A DNA stretch of 64,000 bases from an uncultured Clostridia bacterium (GTDB lineage Bacteria; Bacillota; Clostridia; Christensenellales; CAG-917). A model generated the notes under the pieces. It did not search any database and was not told where the DNA came from. It saw nothing but the letters and a program-made list of their open reading frames with translations. The number at the start of each line of letters is the position of its first letter. The stretch's first letter is position 1. Below, piece after piece: positions 15,805 to 25,324 of this stretch. Made by a program: the position numbers and the translations under genes. The stretch lies in assembly GCA_934233745.1 (NCBI GenBank), contig CAKQGN010000004.1:62001-126000 (forward strand), read 5' to 3'.

Positions 15805-18800
15805 ATGAACAAGAAGAAATTTGCAGTATTAGCACTATTGATGATCGCACTCGTCGTGCTTTCTTCGGCAATGCTTGTCGCTTGCAACAAAAACGGCGAC
15901 AACAACGATTCCGACAACAAAACGACGACGATCGAAGCCACCAAGGGACTTCTCATCTCCAACGGCGACTTCAAAGTCGTTGACACATCCGTCAAGACTT
16001 ACCCCCGCACGCTCACTTCGTGGACGGGTGGCAAAACTTACTCCTCCGGCAACTACAAGGACGACGTAACCGCAGGCGCAATCAGCCTCGACAAAGCCCT
16101 TTACGACGCCAACAAGAGCAAGTGGAACGATAACGACGATGTTCTTTACAACAAGCTTATCGCAGGCGGAAGATACGGCGACGACGACAAGGTCAAAAAC
16201 GCACTTATGATTTACATGCCCGAAGCATCCGAAAAAGACGGCAAGAAAGTCAACGGCCCGACGGCTTACGGCTATACTTCCACCTCTTTCACCATTGCAA
16301 AGGGCGGTTACTATAAGCTTTCCGTCGATGTCTTGACTCACAACATCAAGGGCACGGACAAAGGCACTCCCGGCGCACGTATTTACCTCAGCTCCAACAC
16401 TTATGCGGAATACGACGAAATCGACACCAAAGGCGAATGGAAAACCTACACTTTCATCGTCGAAGGTTCTCCCTCCTCGGCATCCACGCTCAACGTGATG
16501 CTTGCGCTCGGCAAATATTCCACGTCTTACACAACGGGACTCACCACGGGTTATGCCGTGTTTGACAACCTCAGCCTCACCAAACTCGACAACGGCGACG
16601 AATACAAAGCGGCAGTCGAAAGCGAAAAAACCGCAACCGACCTTTCCGCTCTCACAACGAGAACGGCAACCCTCAAAACTTCCAACGGACGCTTTGACTT
16701 CGGCACGACTTCCCTTTCCTCATCCGGCACTCCCAACGGCTGGTCATTGGTGACGGGCAACAGCGGCAAGAACGATTCCGCTCCGTCCTCTCTCGGTTAC
16801 AACGCAATCATCGACGTGAACAAGTTTGCCGATAATTACGAAAAATACTCGACAACCTACTATGTCAAAGACAGTGCGTCCGCAGACAAAAAGCCCTATG
16901 TCCCGGCAGGAAAACTCACCGACATCGCCGACGCAATCAAAAATCTTCCGGCTTCGTCGGTAGGCTCGAACATCTTTATGCTTTCGCAACAACTTATGAC
17001 AGCGCAAGGCATCAAGTCCTCAAGAGCAATCACAATCGAAAAGAACAAGACTTATGCTCTTTCGCTCAACGTTTATACCTATGGTATTCACGGTGCGGGC
17101 GCGTCATTGGTTCTTTCGGGCAGCGACGGCAAAGACATTACAATCAAAGGTATCTCTTCCAATCCTTCCGACAAGACTTTCATCGGCGGTCAGGAAATCG
17201 ACAAGCTCAACAGTTACAGCGTCGGCGCGGCAGACGGCGGTCAAACCACAAGCGGTTGGAAGACTTACACTTTCTATATCCAAGGCAACCAATTCAAAGA
17301 CTTCAACTACACGATGACGGTATGGCTCGGCACGGAAGGCACGTCGAGCAACACTGCGGTCGAATACACCAACTGGGGTTCGGACAAGACTCAAACCACA
17401 TACACCGCAAACGGCACTTTCTCAAACGGCTGGGTGTTTATGGATGAACTCAACCTCACCGAAATCGAGAATCTTCCCTCTGCAGGCGACGGCATCGAAG
17501 CAAAGAACGACAATCAAACTCTGGACTTGACAGCGTCGGGCAAGGCCGACTATCAAGGTCTTATCGTTGACCTTACAAGCGTCAATACTCTTGAAAATAT
17601 CCTCAACGCAGGCTCTGAAACCTACCCCGAAGGCATAGGACAACTCGGCGCGGGCATTCCGAGCGGCTGGGTGTCCAACTACGACATGACAGATGCAAAA
17701 AATCCGATTGTCAAAGGTCTTATTTCTCACGGCGTTCTGGCTCTCAATGAAGAGAACACACCCGCCGCGCCCTATGAAATCGCCGACATCCGCGCATATC
17801 AGATCAAGGCGAGCGGGGACAGCCGTTATGAAATCGAAACGGGCAAAATCACCATCGAGAAAAACAAATTCTATCGCTTCTCTGTTTGGGTAAAAACAGA
17901 AGGCGTCAAAGATACGAGCGGCGCATACGTTTCTCTCGTCAAGAAAGGCGACACCGTCAAAGACGATTCGACTTTGACAACGTTCTCTCAAATCAACACC
18001 AACTCCGACAAAGACGGCTTCGACCCCTACCTCAACAATTGGTGCGAACTCACCATGTTTGTCAAGGGCAGTGAAAAAGAAGACACCGACGTCACTTTGA
18101 AATTTGCTCTCGGCACCGGCGATCGCTGGGCATCGAGTACTCTTACAAGCGGATCTTTGTATGTGGCAAACATCAACGGAGCGGACATCACTCAATCCGT
18201 TTATGACAGCGCAAGCACGGGAACTTATGTCAAAACCGTAAACCTTGCTTCCGCTTCGTCAAGCTACACCTTCACAAACGGTGCGTTCGACGATTACGAC
18301 ACCAAGGACGAGAACCTCGAAAGCGGCAAATCTCTCAAAGAACAATCTATCGCGGCAACTCCTTCCAACTGGACGTTCAGCGACAAGACTTTGAACCCCA
18401 ACAAGAGCGGTTCCAACCTCGTTGCAGGCGTCATCTCCTTGGACAAGGACGGCAATAAGTTTGCACACACACATCAAACCGACAAGACCTTCCCCAACAT
18501 CGACGCAAGCAAGTTTGACAACTTCTATGCCGACCTCTATGCGGAGGGTACAGACCTCAACAACCGTCCGGGCAACAAACCTCAAATCCTTGCAATCGGC
18601 TCAAACGACTCAACAAAGAAATATGCGGCAGGCTTCTCATCCAACAGTGTGACGCTCTCTGCAAACAGCTTCTACGCACTCTCCGTGTATGCAAGAACGG
18701 TTGGCAACACCAAGTTCTCAATCTACCTCACGGGCGAGTCCTCGGTTGACTCGGGCAACGGTCACTTCACCGTCACCAACACCACCGATTCCGACTGGAC

Positions 18801-20103
18801 GAAATACACCTTCTATATCCGCACAGGTCACGCAAGCGTTTCTCTCAAACTCAACCTCTGGCTGGGTGAAGACTCCAAGTACAGCGCGCAAGATTTGTCC
18901 GAAGACGAGGCAAAATCAAGCGGCGCAGTGTTCTTCGACAACGTGACGTACAATACGATTGACGAAGCAAAATACAACGAGGCAACCGACGACAAAACAA
19001 ATCACAAGCTCTCTTTCCTCACCGATAGCTTTGACTCGCTCTCTTCCACCGTCGAATCGAGAAAGAGCCTTTCCACCCCCACCGGCTGGACGGGTACGGT
19101 AAGCGGTACGACTTCTTCAAAGGCGACAAAAGGCGGCATCGTTTATGCAGACCGCAACTTCTATGAGGTCGAAACGGTTAACGGCGTCGACTATGCGCGC
19201 ATCCTCGGTGCGGACTACACCGTCGACAGCGACAAAGCAACTCCCACCGACGAAGAAATCGCAGCTGCAAAAGCAGACTCAAGATTCGAAGGCAAATCCG
19301 ATGATGAAATCATCGCAACCCTCAAAGAAGAAAAAGTCATCAAGCTCAAAAAGGAAAATTGGATTCCCGTAAGCGAACTTGCCGCTCACAGCGGAAAGCA
19401 AATGCTGGTAATCAACAATACGGAAAAGAGCGCATACACCTACACAAGTTCCTCGCTCACTCTCAAAGAGGCTTCCTTCTATGAAGTGTCCGTTTGGGTG
19501 AAAACGTACGGTATGTCCTCCGATGACGATATAAGCGGCGCAAATATCGAGCTTTATCTCGGTTCTGCAAACGAATCGGACAAGCCGCTCGCCTTCACCG
19601 CCATCAAGGCAAACGACGAATGGACAAAATACACCTTCTACGTCAAGACCATGGACGACGACGTAACAAGCGTCACAGTCAAGCTCTCTTTGGGCAAGTA
19701 CGAATCCGAAACGGTTGACGGCGAAACCAAAGTCAAAGGAATCACATCGGGCTATGCGATGTTCGACGACGTGACGGTCAAGACTGTTGACGAATCCGTT
19801 TATGACGGCGCAACCGCAGGCGACACCGTCCTCAAACGTCAGGTGTCCAACGAAACATCGGGCAAAGGCGACAACAACAACGGCAGCAACAAAACTCCCT
19901 CCAAGACCTTCAACACCGAAGCCTTGTGGTGGATGGTGCCAACGATAGTTCTTGCGCTGCTCATCATCGTGGTCGTGGTCGTATATGTCGTGCGCAAGGT
20001 CAGAAAGCCGATTGCAAAGAAGAAAGAAAAGAAAGCAGCGTCAAGCGCAGACACTCCTTCCCTCGATGCAAAACACAGCAAATACGACGATAACAAAGAA
20101 TAA
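15805..20103 (+). CDS. Large repeat-containing lipoprotein with five beta-rich modules and a C-terminal membrane helix
   Basis: A 1,432-residue surface protein. The signal peptide ends in a lipobox, LVAC with C27. Five related modules follow at about 52-262, 292-555, 583-800, 822-1052 and 1070-1328. Each begins with an ISNGDF/TNGAFDD-type strand and has a core like ITIEKNKFYRFSVWVKT (near 163, 410, 683, 949 and 1218), a W-x-x-YTFYV strand, a LxLWLG/LALGK strand and an AVFDNL/AMFDDV end, the pattern of jelly-roll carbohydrate-binding modules. A Ser/Asn/Lys-rich linker leads to one membrane helix (1374-1397) and a basic cytoplasmic tail. Carrying both a lipobox and a C-terminal helix is unusual. 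No catalytic domain is seen. A role in binding glycans or wall polymers is inference. The start is fixed by the signal peptide; only a weak AGG precedes it. Confidence 0.85.
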   Translation: MNKKKFAVLALLMIALVVLSSAMLVACNKNGDNNDSDNKTTTIEATKGLLISNGDFKVVDTSVKTYPRTLTSWTGGKTYSSGNYKDDVTAGAISLDKALYDANKSKWNDNDDVLYNKLIAGGRYGDDDKVKNALMIYMPEASEKDGKKVNGPTAYGYTSTSFTIAKGGYYKLSVDVLTHNIKGTDKGTPGARIYLSSNTYAEYDEIDTKGEWKTYTFIVEGSPSSASTLNVMLALGKYSTSYTTGLTTGYAVFDNLSLTKLDNGDEYKAAVESEKTATDLSALTTRTATLKTSNGRFDFGTTSLSSSGTPNGWSLVTGNSGKNDSAPSSLGYNAIIDVNKFADNYEKYSTTYYVKDSASADKKPYVPAGKLTDIADAIKNLPASSVGSNIFMLSQQLMTAQGIKSSRAITIEKNKTYALSLNVYTYGIHGAGASLVLSGSDGKDITIKGISSNPSDKTFIGGQEIDKLNSYSVGAADGGQTTSGWKTYTFYIQGNQFKDFNYTMTVWLGTEGTSSNTAVEYTNWGSDKTQTTYTANGTFSNGWVFMDELNLTEIENLPSAGDGIEAKNDNQTLDLTASGKADYQGLIVDLTSVNTLENILNAGSETYPEGIGQLGAGIPSGWVSNYDMTDAKNPIVKGLISHGVLALNEENTPAAPYEIADIRAYQIKASGDSRYEIETGKITIEKNKFYRFSVWVKTEGVKDTSGAYVSLVKKGDTVKDDSTLTTFSQINTNSDKDGFDPYLNNWCELTMFVKGSEKEDTDVTLKFALGTGDRWASSTLTSGSLYVANINGADITQSVYDSASTGTYVKTVNLASASSSYTFTNGAFDDYDTKDENLESGKSLKEQSIAATPSNWTFSDKTLNPNKSGSNLVAGVISLDKDGNKFAHTHQTDKTFPNIDASKFDNFYADLYAEGTDLNNRPGNKPQILAIGSNDSTKKYAAGFSSNSVTLSANSFYALSVYARTVGNTKFSIYLTGESSVDSGNGHFTVTNTTDSDWTKYTFYIRTGHASVSLKLNLWLGEDSKYSAQDLSEDEAKSSGAVFFDNVTYNTIDEAKYNEATDDKTNHKLSFLTDSFDSLSSTVESRKSLSTPTGWTGTVSGTTSSKATKGGIVYADRNFYEVETVNGVDYARILGADYTVDSDKATPTDEEIAAAKADSRFEGKSDDEIIATLKEEKVIKLKKENWIPVSELAAHSGKQMLVINNTEKSAYTYTSSSLTLKEASFYEVSVWVKTYGMSSDDDISGANIELYLGSANESDKPLAFTAIKANDEWTKYTFYVKTMDDDVTSVTVKLSLGKYESETVDGETKVKGITSGYAMFDDVTVKTVDESVYDGATAGDTVLKRQVSNETSGKGDNNNGSNKTPSKTFNTEALWWMVPTIVLALLIIVVVVVYVVRKVRKPIAKKKEKKAASSADTPSLDAKHSKYDDNKE

Positions 20104-20117
20104 TCGTCATAGCGATT

Positions 20118-20155
20118 AAAAACGCTCGCAAGCAAAACTTGCGAGCGTTTTTATT
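20118..20155 (+). terminator. Intrinsic terminator after the repeat lipoprotein gene
   Basis: AAACGCTCGCAAG (20120-20132) pairs with CTTGCGAGCGTTT (20138-20150), loop CAAAA, followed by a T-rich run. It lies 15 bases after the stop codon. Confidence 0.9.
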
Positions 20156-20209
20156 TTGTTTATACCAAATAACTATAATGAATATATTTTTTCTATCATA
20201 TTATTCGGT

Positions 20210-21790
20210 ATGAACAAAACGGCAAAATCATTCGGCATTGTCACAAGTTTTTCGATTGCAACACGTCTTGCGTCCTTTGTTTTCAAGATGTGGATGTCGC
20301 GCTCGCTGGGTGCGGAAGTCGTCGGACAGTATCAGATTGCGCTTTCGGTGCTTTTGATGCTTTTTACAATCACGGCGGGTGCGCCGACGGTGCTGTCGCG
20401 CAAAATAGCCGAAGCAAACTCCGATCTGAAAAAACAAAACTCTCTTGCAACCGCATCGATAATTATGGGGCTTTGCATATCCGCAACGATTTGCGCCTTG
20501 TTTTTCGGATTAGGCTCGAAAATATCGCCGCTTTTTTCAAATCCCGACTGCCTGCCGATATTCTTCATCATGCTCCCCACTCTGTTGACGTCGACGCTTT
20601 ACGCATCCTTGCGAAGTTGGTTTTGGGGACGCAAGAAATTTTTGGCGTTTTCCTCCACCGAACTCGTTGACGAAATTGTCAAAATCGTACTCTCTATTAC
20701 ATTTACAGGCGGTCTGCTGTCCAAACTTCACGGTGCCCAAAGCATTGCTCTTGCAATGACGATTTCCGATCTCGTGTGCGTCGCAATCCTCATAATACTT
20801 TTTTTCGCATCGGGCGGAAGAGTGACAAAACCAAGCGGATTCAAAGAGTTGACGCTCAAAACGATTCCTCTTTCCGCAACAAGAATCATAACCTCTCTCG
20901 GCGCGTCTCTCACCGCTCTTATCCTACCCAAAATGCTTGTCGGCGCAGGGCTGACTCTTGCCGAAGCAACGGCGCAATACGGCAGAGTGTCCGGCATGGC
21001 GCTTCCTCTGATTATGGCACCCGTGGCATTTATCGGAGCGTTGTCCGTGGTGTTTGTTCCCGACATCGCTCAACTGCGTTCACAGGGCGATATAAACGCC
21101 GTGCGCGCAAAAATGGCAACTTCCCTGACGTTTGCCATCGTCATTGCCTGTTTGTTTTTTGCGATATATCTTCCGCTCGGACAAAGCCTTGGGTTGCTCC
21201 TGTTCGGAGATAAGGAAGCGGGAAAATTTGTGTCGTATTGCTCGTTTATACTGTTTCCGATTGCCACGGCGCAGGCAACCACTCCGATGCTCAACTCACT
21301 CGGAAAAGAGCAACATACCTTTCTTAACACCGTTATCGGCGCGGTTGCGATGATTCCTTGCATATTGTTCATGCCAAAATACATAGGAATATACGCGATG
21401 GCACTTTCGACGGGCGTATGCTTTTTGCTCATAGCGATTTTGAATCTCGTCGTACTCAAAAAAGAAGTCGGTTCGTTTATAAATCACAAAAAGAACGTTC
21501 CGATGATTTTGCTTTCCGTTCCGCTTGCCGCAACGGGACTCTTCGGCGCAAAACTGCTTTGTTCGTATGCGGACTACATCACCGCAATCGTTGTCGTCGG
21601 CGTGTATATTCTTTTCTTTTTCTTCCTCATAATATCCGCATACGATGTGGTAGACGTTGTCGCATGCATCAGAATGTTTGCACCGGAGCGGGCAAAATCG
21701 ACAAATATAGACAGAAAAACAAAAAGGAAACACAAGATAAGCCACTGCAAATCGCGCAACGAAAAACGAAATACGTCTTATACGCTCTAA
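20210..21790 (+). CDS. Polysaccharide/lipid flippase of the MOP superfamily (SpoVB/MurJ-like)
   Basis: A 526-residue integral membrane protein with about 14 helices. The start MNKTAKSFGIVTSFSIATRL and the GAEVVGQYQIALSVLLML segment are typical of SpoVB-like polysaccharide biosynthesis flippases, which move lipid-linked wall or capsule precursors outward. The tail (about 490-526) is strongly basic and soluble. It is separated from the upstream surface-protein gene by a terminator. A TATAAT at 20174-20179 is a possible -10 box, but the -35 is poor. Only a weak ribosome site is visible. SpoVB acts in spore cortex formation in Bacillus; whether this is the orthologue is uncertain. Confidence 0.82.
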   Translation: MNKTAKSFGIVTSFSIATRLASFVFKMWMSRSLGAEVVGQYQIALSVLLMLFTITAGAPTVLSRKIAEANSDLKKQNSLATASIIMGLCISATICALFFGLGSKISPLFSNPDCLPIFFIMLPTLLTSTLYASLRSWFWGRKKFLAFSSTELVDEIVKIVLSITFTGGLLSKLHGAQSIALAMTISDLVCVAILIILFFASGGRVTKPSGFKELTLKTIPLSATRIITSLGASLTALILPKMLVGAGLTLAEATAQYGRVSGMALPLIMAPVAFIGALSVVFVPDIAQLRSQGDINAVRAKMATSLTFAIVIACLFFAIYLPLGQSLGLLLFGDKEAGKFVSYCSFILFPIATAQATTPMLNSLGKEQHTFLNTVIGAVAMIPCILFMPKYIGIYAMALSTGVCFLLIAILNLVVLKKEVGSFINHKKNVPMILLSVPLAATGLFGAKLLCSYADYITAIVVVGVYILFFFFLIISAYDVVDVVACIRMFAPERAKSTNIDRKTKRKHKISHCKSRNEKRNTSYTL

Positions 21791-21830
21791 AAGGAGCGTC
21801 GACAACAACATCGCACCGAATTTATCAAAA

Positions 21831-21872
21831 ACATGTTTTCGGTTTTATGCATATCTCGGGCATAAAAACATG
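21831..21872 (+). promoter_or_regulatory. Inverted repeat covering the upstream DUF421 start codon
   Basis: ACATGTTTT...TTATGC (21831-21850) pairs with GCATAA..AAACATGT (21860-21872) around ATATCTCGG. It could be a short terminator for the flippase gene or could hide the ATG at 21870, favouring initiation at 21894. It has no long T-run. Confidence 0.4.
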
Positions 21873-22721
21873 TCTTATAAACAAACTATTCGTATGCTCA
21901 ATTTGTTTATAAGGTGTTTGATTTTATATTTCGTTTTGCTCATAGCAATGCGTCTTATGGGCAAAAGACAGCTCGGCGAATTGCAACCTTTTGAGCTTGC
22001 CATAACGCTTGTGGCAAGCGATTTGGTGTGTATCCCCATGGCGGATTCGTCAATCCCTATATTGTACGGCATAATCCCCGTGTTTTCGCTGTTTTTGGTG
22101 CATATCATCATCACTAAACTTGCCACAAAAAGCATCCGATTCCGCAAATTCCTTAACGGAAAACCCATTATCATCATCCAAAACGGCAATATACTGCCCG
22201 ATGTCATGAAAGAACTCAACCTCAACATCGACGACATCATGGAGGCTTTGCGCGGCGCAGGCTGTTTCAATCCCTCCGAAGTCGAATACGCAATATTGGA
22301 AACCAACGGTAACATGAGCGTGCTTCAAAAATCTCAAAACCGCCCGCTTGCGCCTTCCGACATTGATATAAATCCGCCAAAAGCCGAAATTCCGGTCACC
22401 GTGATTATGGAAGGAGAGTTTGTCGCCGAAAACCTTGCGACGCTCGACGGACACGTCAAACAGGACGTGCTTGCATATCTCAACGACATACAAATGCAGC
22501 AAGAGGATGTGCTGGTGCTTCTTCTTGCAGGACAAAACATCTTTGTTCAGCCTTACAAAGGCGATTATATCACCGCAACGTTGCAAAAGAGCGATACGCC
22601 GAACGACAACTCGTGCAATAACGATTCAAACCGTGACGAAAACGATCTCCGTTCCGACAAAACAAATCACCAAAAAGCAAAGCATGCATTTTTGCTTTCT
22701 CACGGAGGAAAAAAGCAATGA
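21870..22721 (+). CDS. DUF421 (YetF/YcaP-type) membrane protein
   Basis: A 283-residue protein. Three N-terminal helices (about 10-30, 38-60 and 65-90) include the family motif AMRLMGKRQLGELQPFELAIT and ASDLVCIPMAD. A cytoplasmic alpha/beta domain follows (GKPIIIIQNGNI; GCFNPSEVEYAILETNGNMSV split over 145-165) and a second small domain near 185-245. An alternative ATG at 21894 would still leave the helices intact; neither start has a clear ribosome site. It overlaps the DUF4363 gene by four bases, a pairing widely seen in Firmicutes. YetF is linked to spore coat or membrane function in Bacillus, but the molecular role is unknown. Confidence 0.88.
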   Translation: MSYKQTIRMLNLFIRCLILYFVLLIAMRLMGKRQLGELQPFELAITLVASDLVCIPMADSSIPILYGIIPVFSLFLVHIIITKLATKSIRFRKFLNGKPIIIIQNGNILPDVMKELNLNIDDIMEALRGAGCFNPSEVEYAILETNGNMSVLQKSQNRPLAPSDIDINPPKAEIPVTVIMEGEFVAENLATLDGHVKQDVLAYLNDIQMQQEDVLVLLLAGQNIFVQPYKGDYITATLQKSDTPNDNSCNNDSNRDENDLRSDKTNHQKAKHAFLLSHGGKKQ

Positions 22722-23095
22722 AAAAAGTCGTGCTTGCAATCTTAATTCTCATCATAATAATTACAGGCGGCGTACTTGAAGATTTTTATATCCACAAGAC
22801 ATTTGCCGCGCTCAACGAAAAACTCGTTTCGCTTGAAAAGTCCATAAAAGCACAAGACGACGATTGTATAGACAAATCAAAAGAAATCGCAGATTGGTGG
22901 GAGAAAAAACGCATGTATATGGAATTGTTCGCATTCTCTCCGGACGTGCGTTCGTTCTCGGTCGCTCTTGCCGAAACGCAAGGCTCTTTGGAATGCGAGG
23001 ACTATCAAAACGCACTGTCAAAGTGTCTTTCGTTGATTGTGATGGCTGAGAACATAAAGCGTCTTTTGGACTTCAACGCCGAAGACATCATATGA
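22718..23095 (+). CDS. DUF4363 family protein
   Basis: A 125-residue protein with an N-terminal membrane anchor (4-20, KVVLAILILIIIITGG) and an alpha-helical extracytoplasmic domain with an IADWWEKKRMYMELFA segment. It matches the DUF4363 proteins encoded immediately downstream of DUF421 genes. Its ATG lies within the DUF421 stop (ATGA overlap), and GGAGG precedes it at 22706. The two products probably interact; the function is unknown. Confidence 0.85.
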   Translation: MKKVVLAILILIIIITGGVLEDFYIHKTFAALNEKLVSLEKSIKAQDDDCIDKSKEIADWWEKKRMYMELFAFSPDVRSFSVALAETQGSLECEDYQNALSKCLSLIVMAENIKRLLDFNAEDII

Positions 23096-23208
23096 GCGAG
23101 GACGGCAACTTCCTTGCAGAAATTGCCGCTTCTCGATTGCATATGTTTTAATATCGGGTATCCCGAAATGTCAGTATGTTCACATGCGCATATGCTCACA
23201 TATAAATA

Positions 23209-24582
23209 TTATAGCAAGTCTTTCAAATCATAAATATCACCCGCGCCTATCATCAGAACAATATCATGCGATTTTGCGTGAGATTTGACAAAATCCACGG
23301 TTGATTGCTTGCTTTTGAGAAGATAAACGCCTCGTTTGCGATATTTGTCAAAAATTGTCGCTGCAAGAACATCGCTTCCGCAACCGTCTTTAAGCGTTTC
23401 TCTTGCCGCATATGTCGGCATGAGCGCAATCGTTTTGACTCCGTTTCCTTTTGCCCCCAGGACGCTTGCAAAGCCATCGATATATGCCTTTGTCCTCGAA
23501 TACGTGTGCGGTTGAAAAACAACCATGATTTTGCCAAGAACGCTTGCTCGTTTTATAACTTGCGCGATTTCGCTCGGGTGATGCGCAAAATCGAAAACCA
23601 CTTCTGTTTTGCCTATATCGTCTGCTTTTTCAAAACGACGCTTTACACCCGAATAATCTTTCAGACATCGCACACAGGTTTCAAAATCCATACCTATTGC
23701 GATTGCCGTTGCAAGTGCGAAAGTCGCATTTTTGTAATTGTATTCACCGCCGTCCTCAAGTGTTAACGAAACTGCTTTTTTGCCGTCGGAAACAATCGCT
23801 TTGTCGTCTTTGAAAAAGCATTGTATTTGTTTTTCTTTTTCGCTTTCGATGAAAACTCCAAATCCTTTGCCACTCTTTTTGTCGAAGTTTTTGCCGACAA
23901 GTTCGAGATTGTCACTGCCGACGATTTTGACTTCGCTTTTTTTCAAAAACTCCGCAAACGTACTCTTTATCTCAAAAAGACCGGTATAGCAATCGGGATG
24001 ATCGCATTCGGCATTCAGCACCGCTCCTACGCTTGGCTTAAGCGCAAGCAAGTTGCGTTTGTACTCGCATGCCTCGCATATGAAAATACAATTTTTCAAA
24101 TCTTTGATTTGACTTGCCCCCGTATTGTTGACATAATTTGAGAATTCTATACTTTCACCGCCTATCATCGAAACAAATTTCAAATCGTTCGTTTTCGATA
24201 TATGCGTGAGCATGGCGGTCGTGGTGGTTTTTCCGTGCGTGCCGGCAATTGCCACCGTTTGTGCAAACAACTTTGACACGCATGCCAAAAACTCATGCCG
24301 CTCAAAAACGGGAATATGCAATTCTTTTGCCCTCTTTATTTCGGGATTATCCGTCGGTATTGCCGACGAAAACACCAAGAAATCGGCATTTTCAAGTTCC
24401 GGATAATCGGGAATTTGGCTGATTTTTGCACCTTTTTCGATGAGTTCACGGCACAGTCCGTTGATTTTTGCGTCGCTGCCGCTCACTTTTATGCCGAAAT
24501 CCATAGCGAATTTCGCAAGCGCATTCACACCGACTCCGCCGATTCCGACAAAATATCCGCTTTTAACCTTTGAAAAATCCAT
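23209..24582 (-). CDS. murC: UDP-N-acetylmuramate--L-alanine ligase
   Basis: A 457-residue cytoplasmic Mur ligase adding L-Ala to UDP-MurNAc. The N-terminal Rossmann motif GIGGVGVNALAKFA (13-26) and FSSAIPTDNPEI identify MurC. The ATP loop is AGTHGKTTTTAML (about 112-124), and HHPSEIAQVIKRA and QPHTYSRTKAY are conserved C-terminal segments. The gene has no Shine-Dalgarno site; a TATATT box ends five bases before the ATG, suggesting a leaderless message. It stands alone, convergent with DUF4363 and divergent from spoVG. Confidence 0.92.
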   Translation of the reverse strand: MDFSKVKSGYFVGIGGVGVNALAKFAMDFGIKVSGSDAKINGLCRELIEKGAKISQIPDYPELENADFLVFSSAIPTDNPEIKRAKELHIPVFERHEFLACVSKLFAQTVAIAGTHGKTTTTAMLTHISKTNDLKFVSMIGGESIEFSNYVNNTGASQIKDLKNCIFICEACEYKRNLLALKPSVGAVLNAECDHPDCYTGLFEIKSTFAEFLKKSEVKIVGSDNLELVGKNFDKKSGKGFGVFIESEKEKQIQCFFKDDKAIVSDGKKAVSLTLEDGGEYNYKNATFALATAIAIGMDFETCVRCLKDYSGVKRRFEKADDIGKTEVVFDFAHHPSEIAQVIKRASVLGKIMVVFQPHTYSRTKAYIDGFASVLGAKGNGVKTIALMPTYAARETLKDGCGSDVLAATIFDKYRKRGVYLLKSKQSTVDFVKSHAKSHDIVLMIGAGDIYDLKDLL

Positions 24583-24587
24583 ATTTT

Positions 24588-24617
24588 AATATATGAAGTT
24601 CCATATGACTATTGCAA
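24588..24617 (-). promoter_or_regulatory. Candidate leaderless promoter of murC
   Basis: On the minus strand TTGCAA (24617-24612), an 18-base spacer and TATATT (24593-24588) place the start site at or one base from the ATG at 24582. Confidence 0.4.
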
Positions 24618-24769
24618 CAATCCGCTTATACTACCTTTTTGTCTTTCAAAAATCTCGTAGGACATGAACATCGGGCTTATATTTATGAGATATAAACGCA
24701 TGAATAAGCAAAAATCCCCGACATTTTCTATTGTTTTGTATAGTTTTAATTCATATTTTCAAATATGTA

Positions 24770-24798
24770 TTGTTTATTTTTGTCGATAGTGATATAAT
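24770..24798 (+). promoter_or_regulatory. Promoter of spoVG
   Basis: TTGTTT (24770-24775), a 17-base spacer and TATAAT (24793-24798), then AGGAGG at 24814-24819 six bases before the ATG. A vegetative sigma-A type promoter; in Bacillus spoVG is sigma-H dependent, which this does not resemble. Confidence 0.7.
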
Positions 24799-24824
24799 GG
24801 TAAAAACCTGACCAGGAGGACATT

Positions 24825-25097
24825 ATGGAAATATCGGACGTAAGGATTAGAATGGTAAACCAGCAGGAAGGCAAACTCAAAGCAGTTGCTTCTCTTGTGA
24901 TAGACGGATGCTTTGCCGTGCATGACATCAAAATCGTTGAAGGAGAAGGCGGAGTTTTTGTCGCAATGCCGTCAAGAAAGACTCCCGACGGAGAATATAA
25001 GGACATCGTTCACCCCATCAACACCAAAACACGCGAGCTTTTTAAGGAACGAGTTATCGAAGCATATCGCTCCGCACTCGAAGAGAAAACCGAATAA
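24825..25097 (+). CDS. spoVG: Septation/sporulation regulator SpoVG
   Basis: A 90-residue RNA/DNA-binding regulator. It begins MEISDVRIRMVN, contains the conserved VIDGCFAVHDIKIVEGEGG and the signature FVAMPSRKTPDGEYKDI at about 46-62, with a short helical tail. SpoVG acts as a post-transcriptional or site-specific nucleic-acid-binding regulator in Bacillota and influences septation, virulence and sporulation. It has its own consensus promoter and an excellent ribosome site. The family also occurs in non-spore-formers, so it is not proof of sporulation. Confidence 0.95.
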   Translation: MEISDVRIRMVNQQEGKLKAVASLVIDGCFAVHDIKIVEGEGGVFVAMPSRKTPDGEYKDIVHPINTKTRELFKERVIEAYRSALEEKTE

Positions 25098-25263
25098 ACC
25101 ATCGGCATGCAAAAATCTCTTTTGCAAAGCAAACGGATTTTGTCTTTGAAAAGAGATGACGATCTTCAAAAAGTCTGTCGTTTCGGCACAAGCCGTCAAC
25201 AAAAAATCGGCAAACGCGCTTGTCTTATATAAATTAAAAGCACATATTTTGTCGTTTATCAAA

Positions 25264-25296
25264 ACAAATCGCACTTTTTGAGCGATTTGTTTTTTT
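25264..25296 (+). terminator. Intrinsic terminator between spoVG and the Pr6Pr gene
   Basis: ACAAATCGC (25264-25272) pairs with GCGATTTGT (25282-25290), then TTTTTT. It lies about 165 bases after spoVG and may act in both directions for the convergent neighbour. Confidence 0.8.
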
Positions 25297-25324
25297 GTGT
25301 TTCGATTTTTATACGTTCCGCATC

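Noticed and set aside
17422..18195. Minus-strand 257-codon open frame inside the large surface-protein gene
   Set aside because: Antisense to a repeat-rich gene with clear lipobox and modules; no start signal.
20174..20179. TATAAT as the promoter of the flippase gene
   Set aside because: A credible -35 hexamer at the right distance is missing, so it is mentioned only as a possibility.
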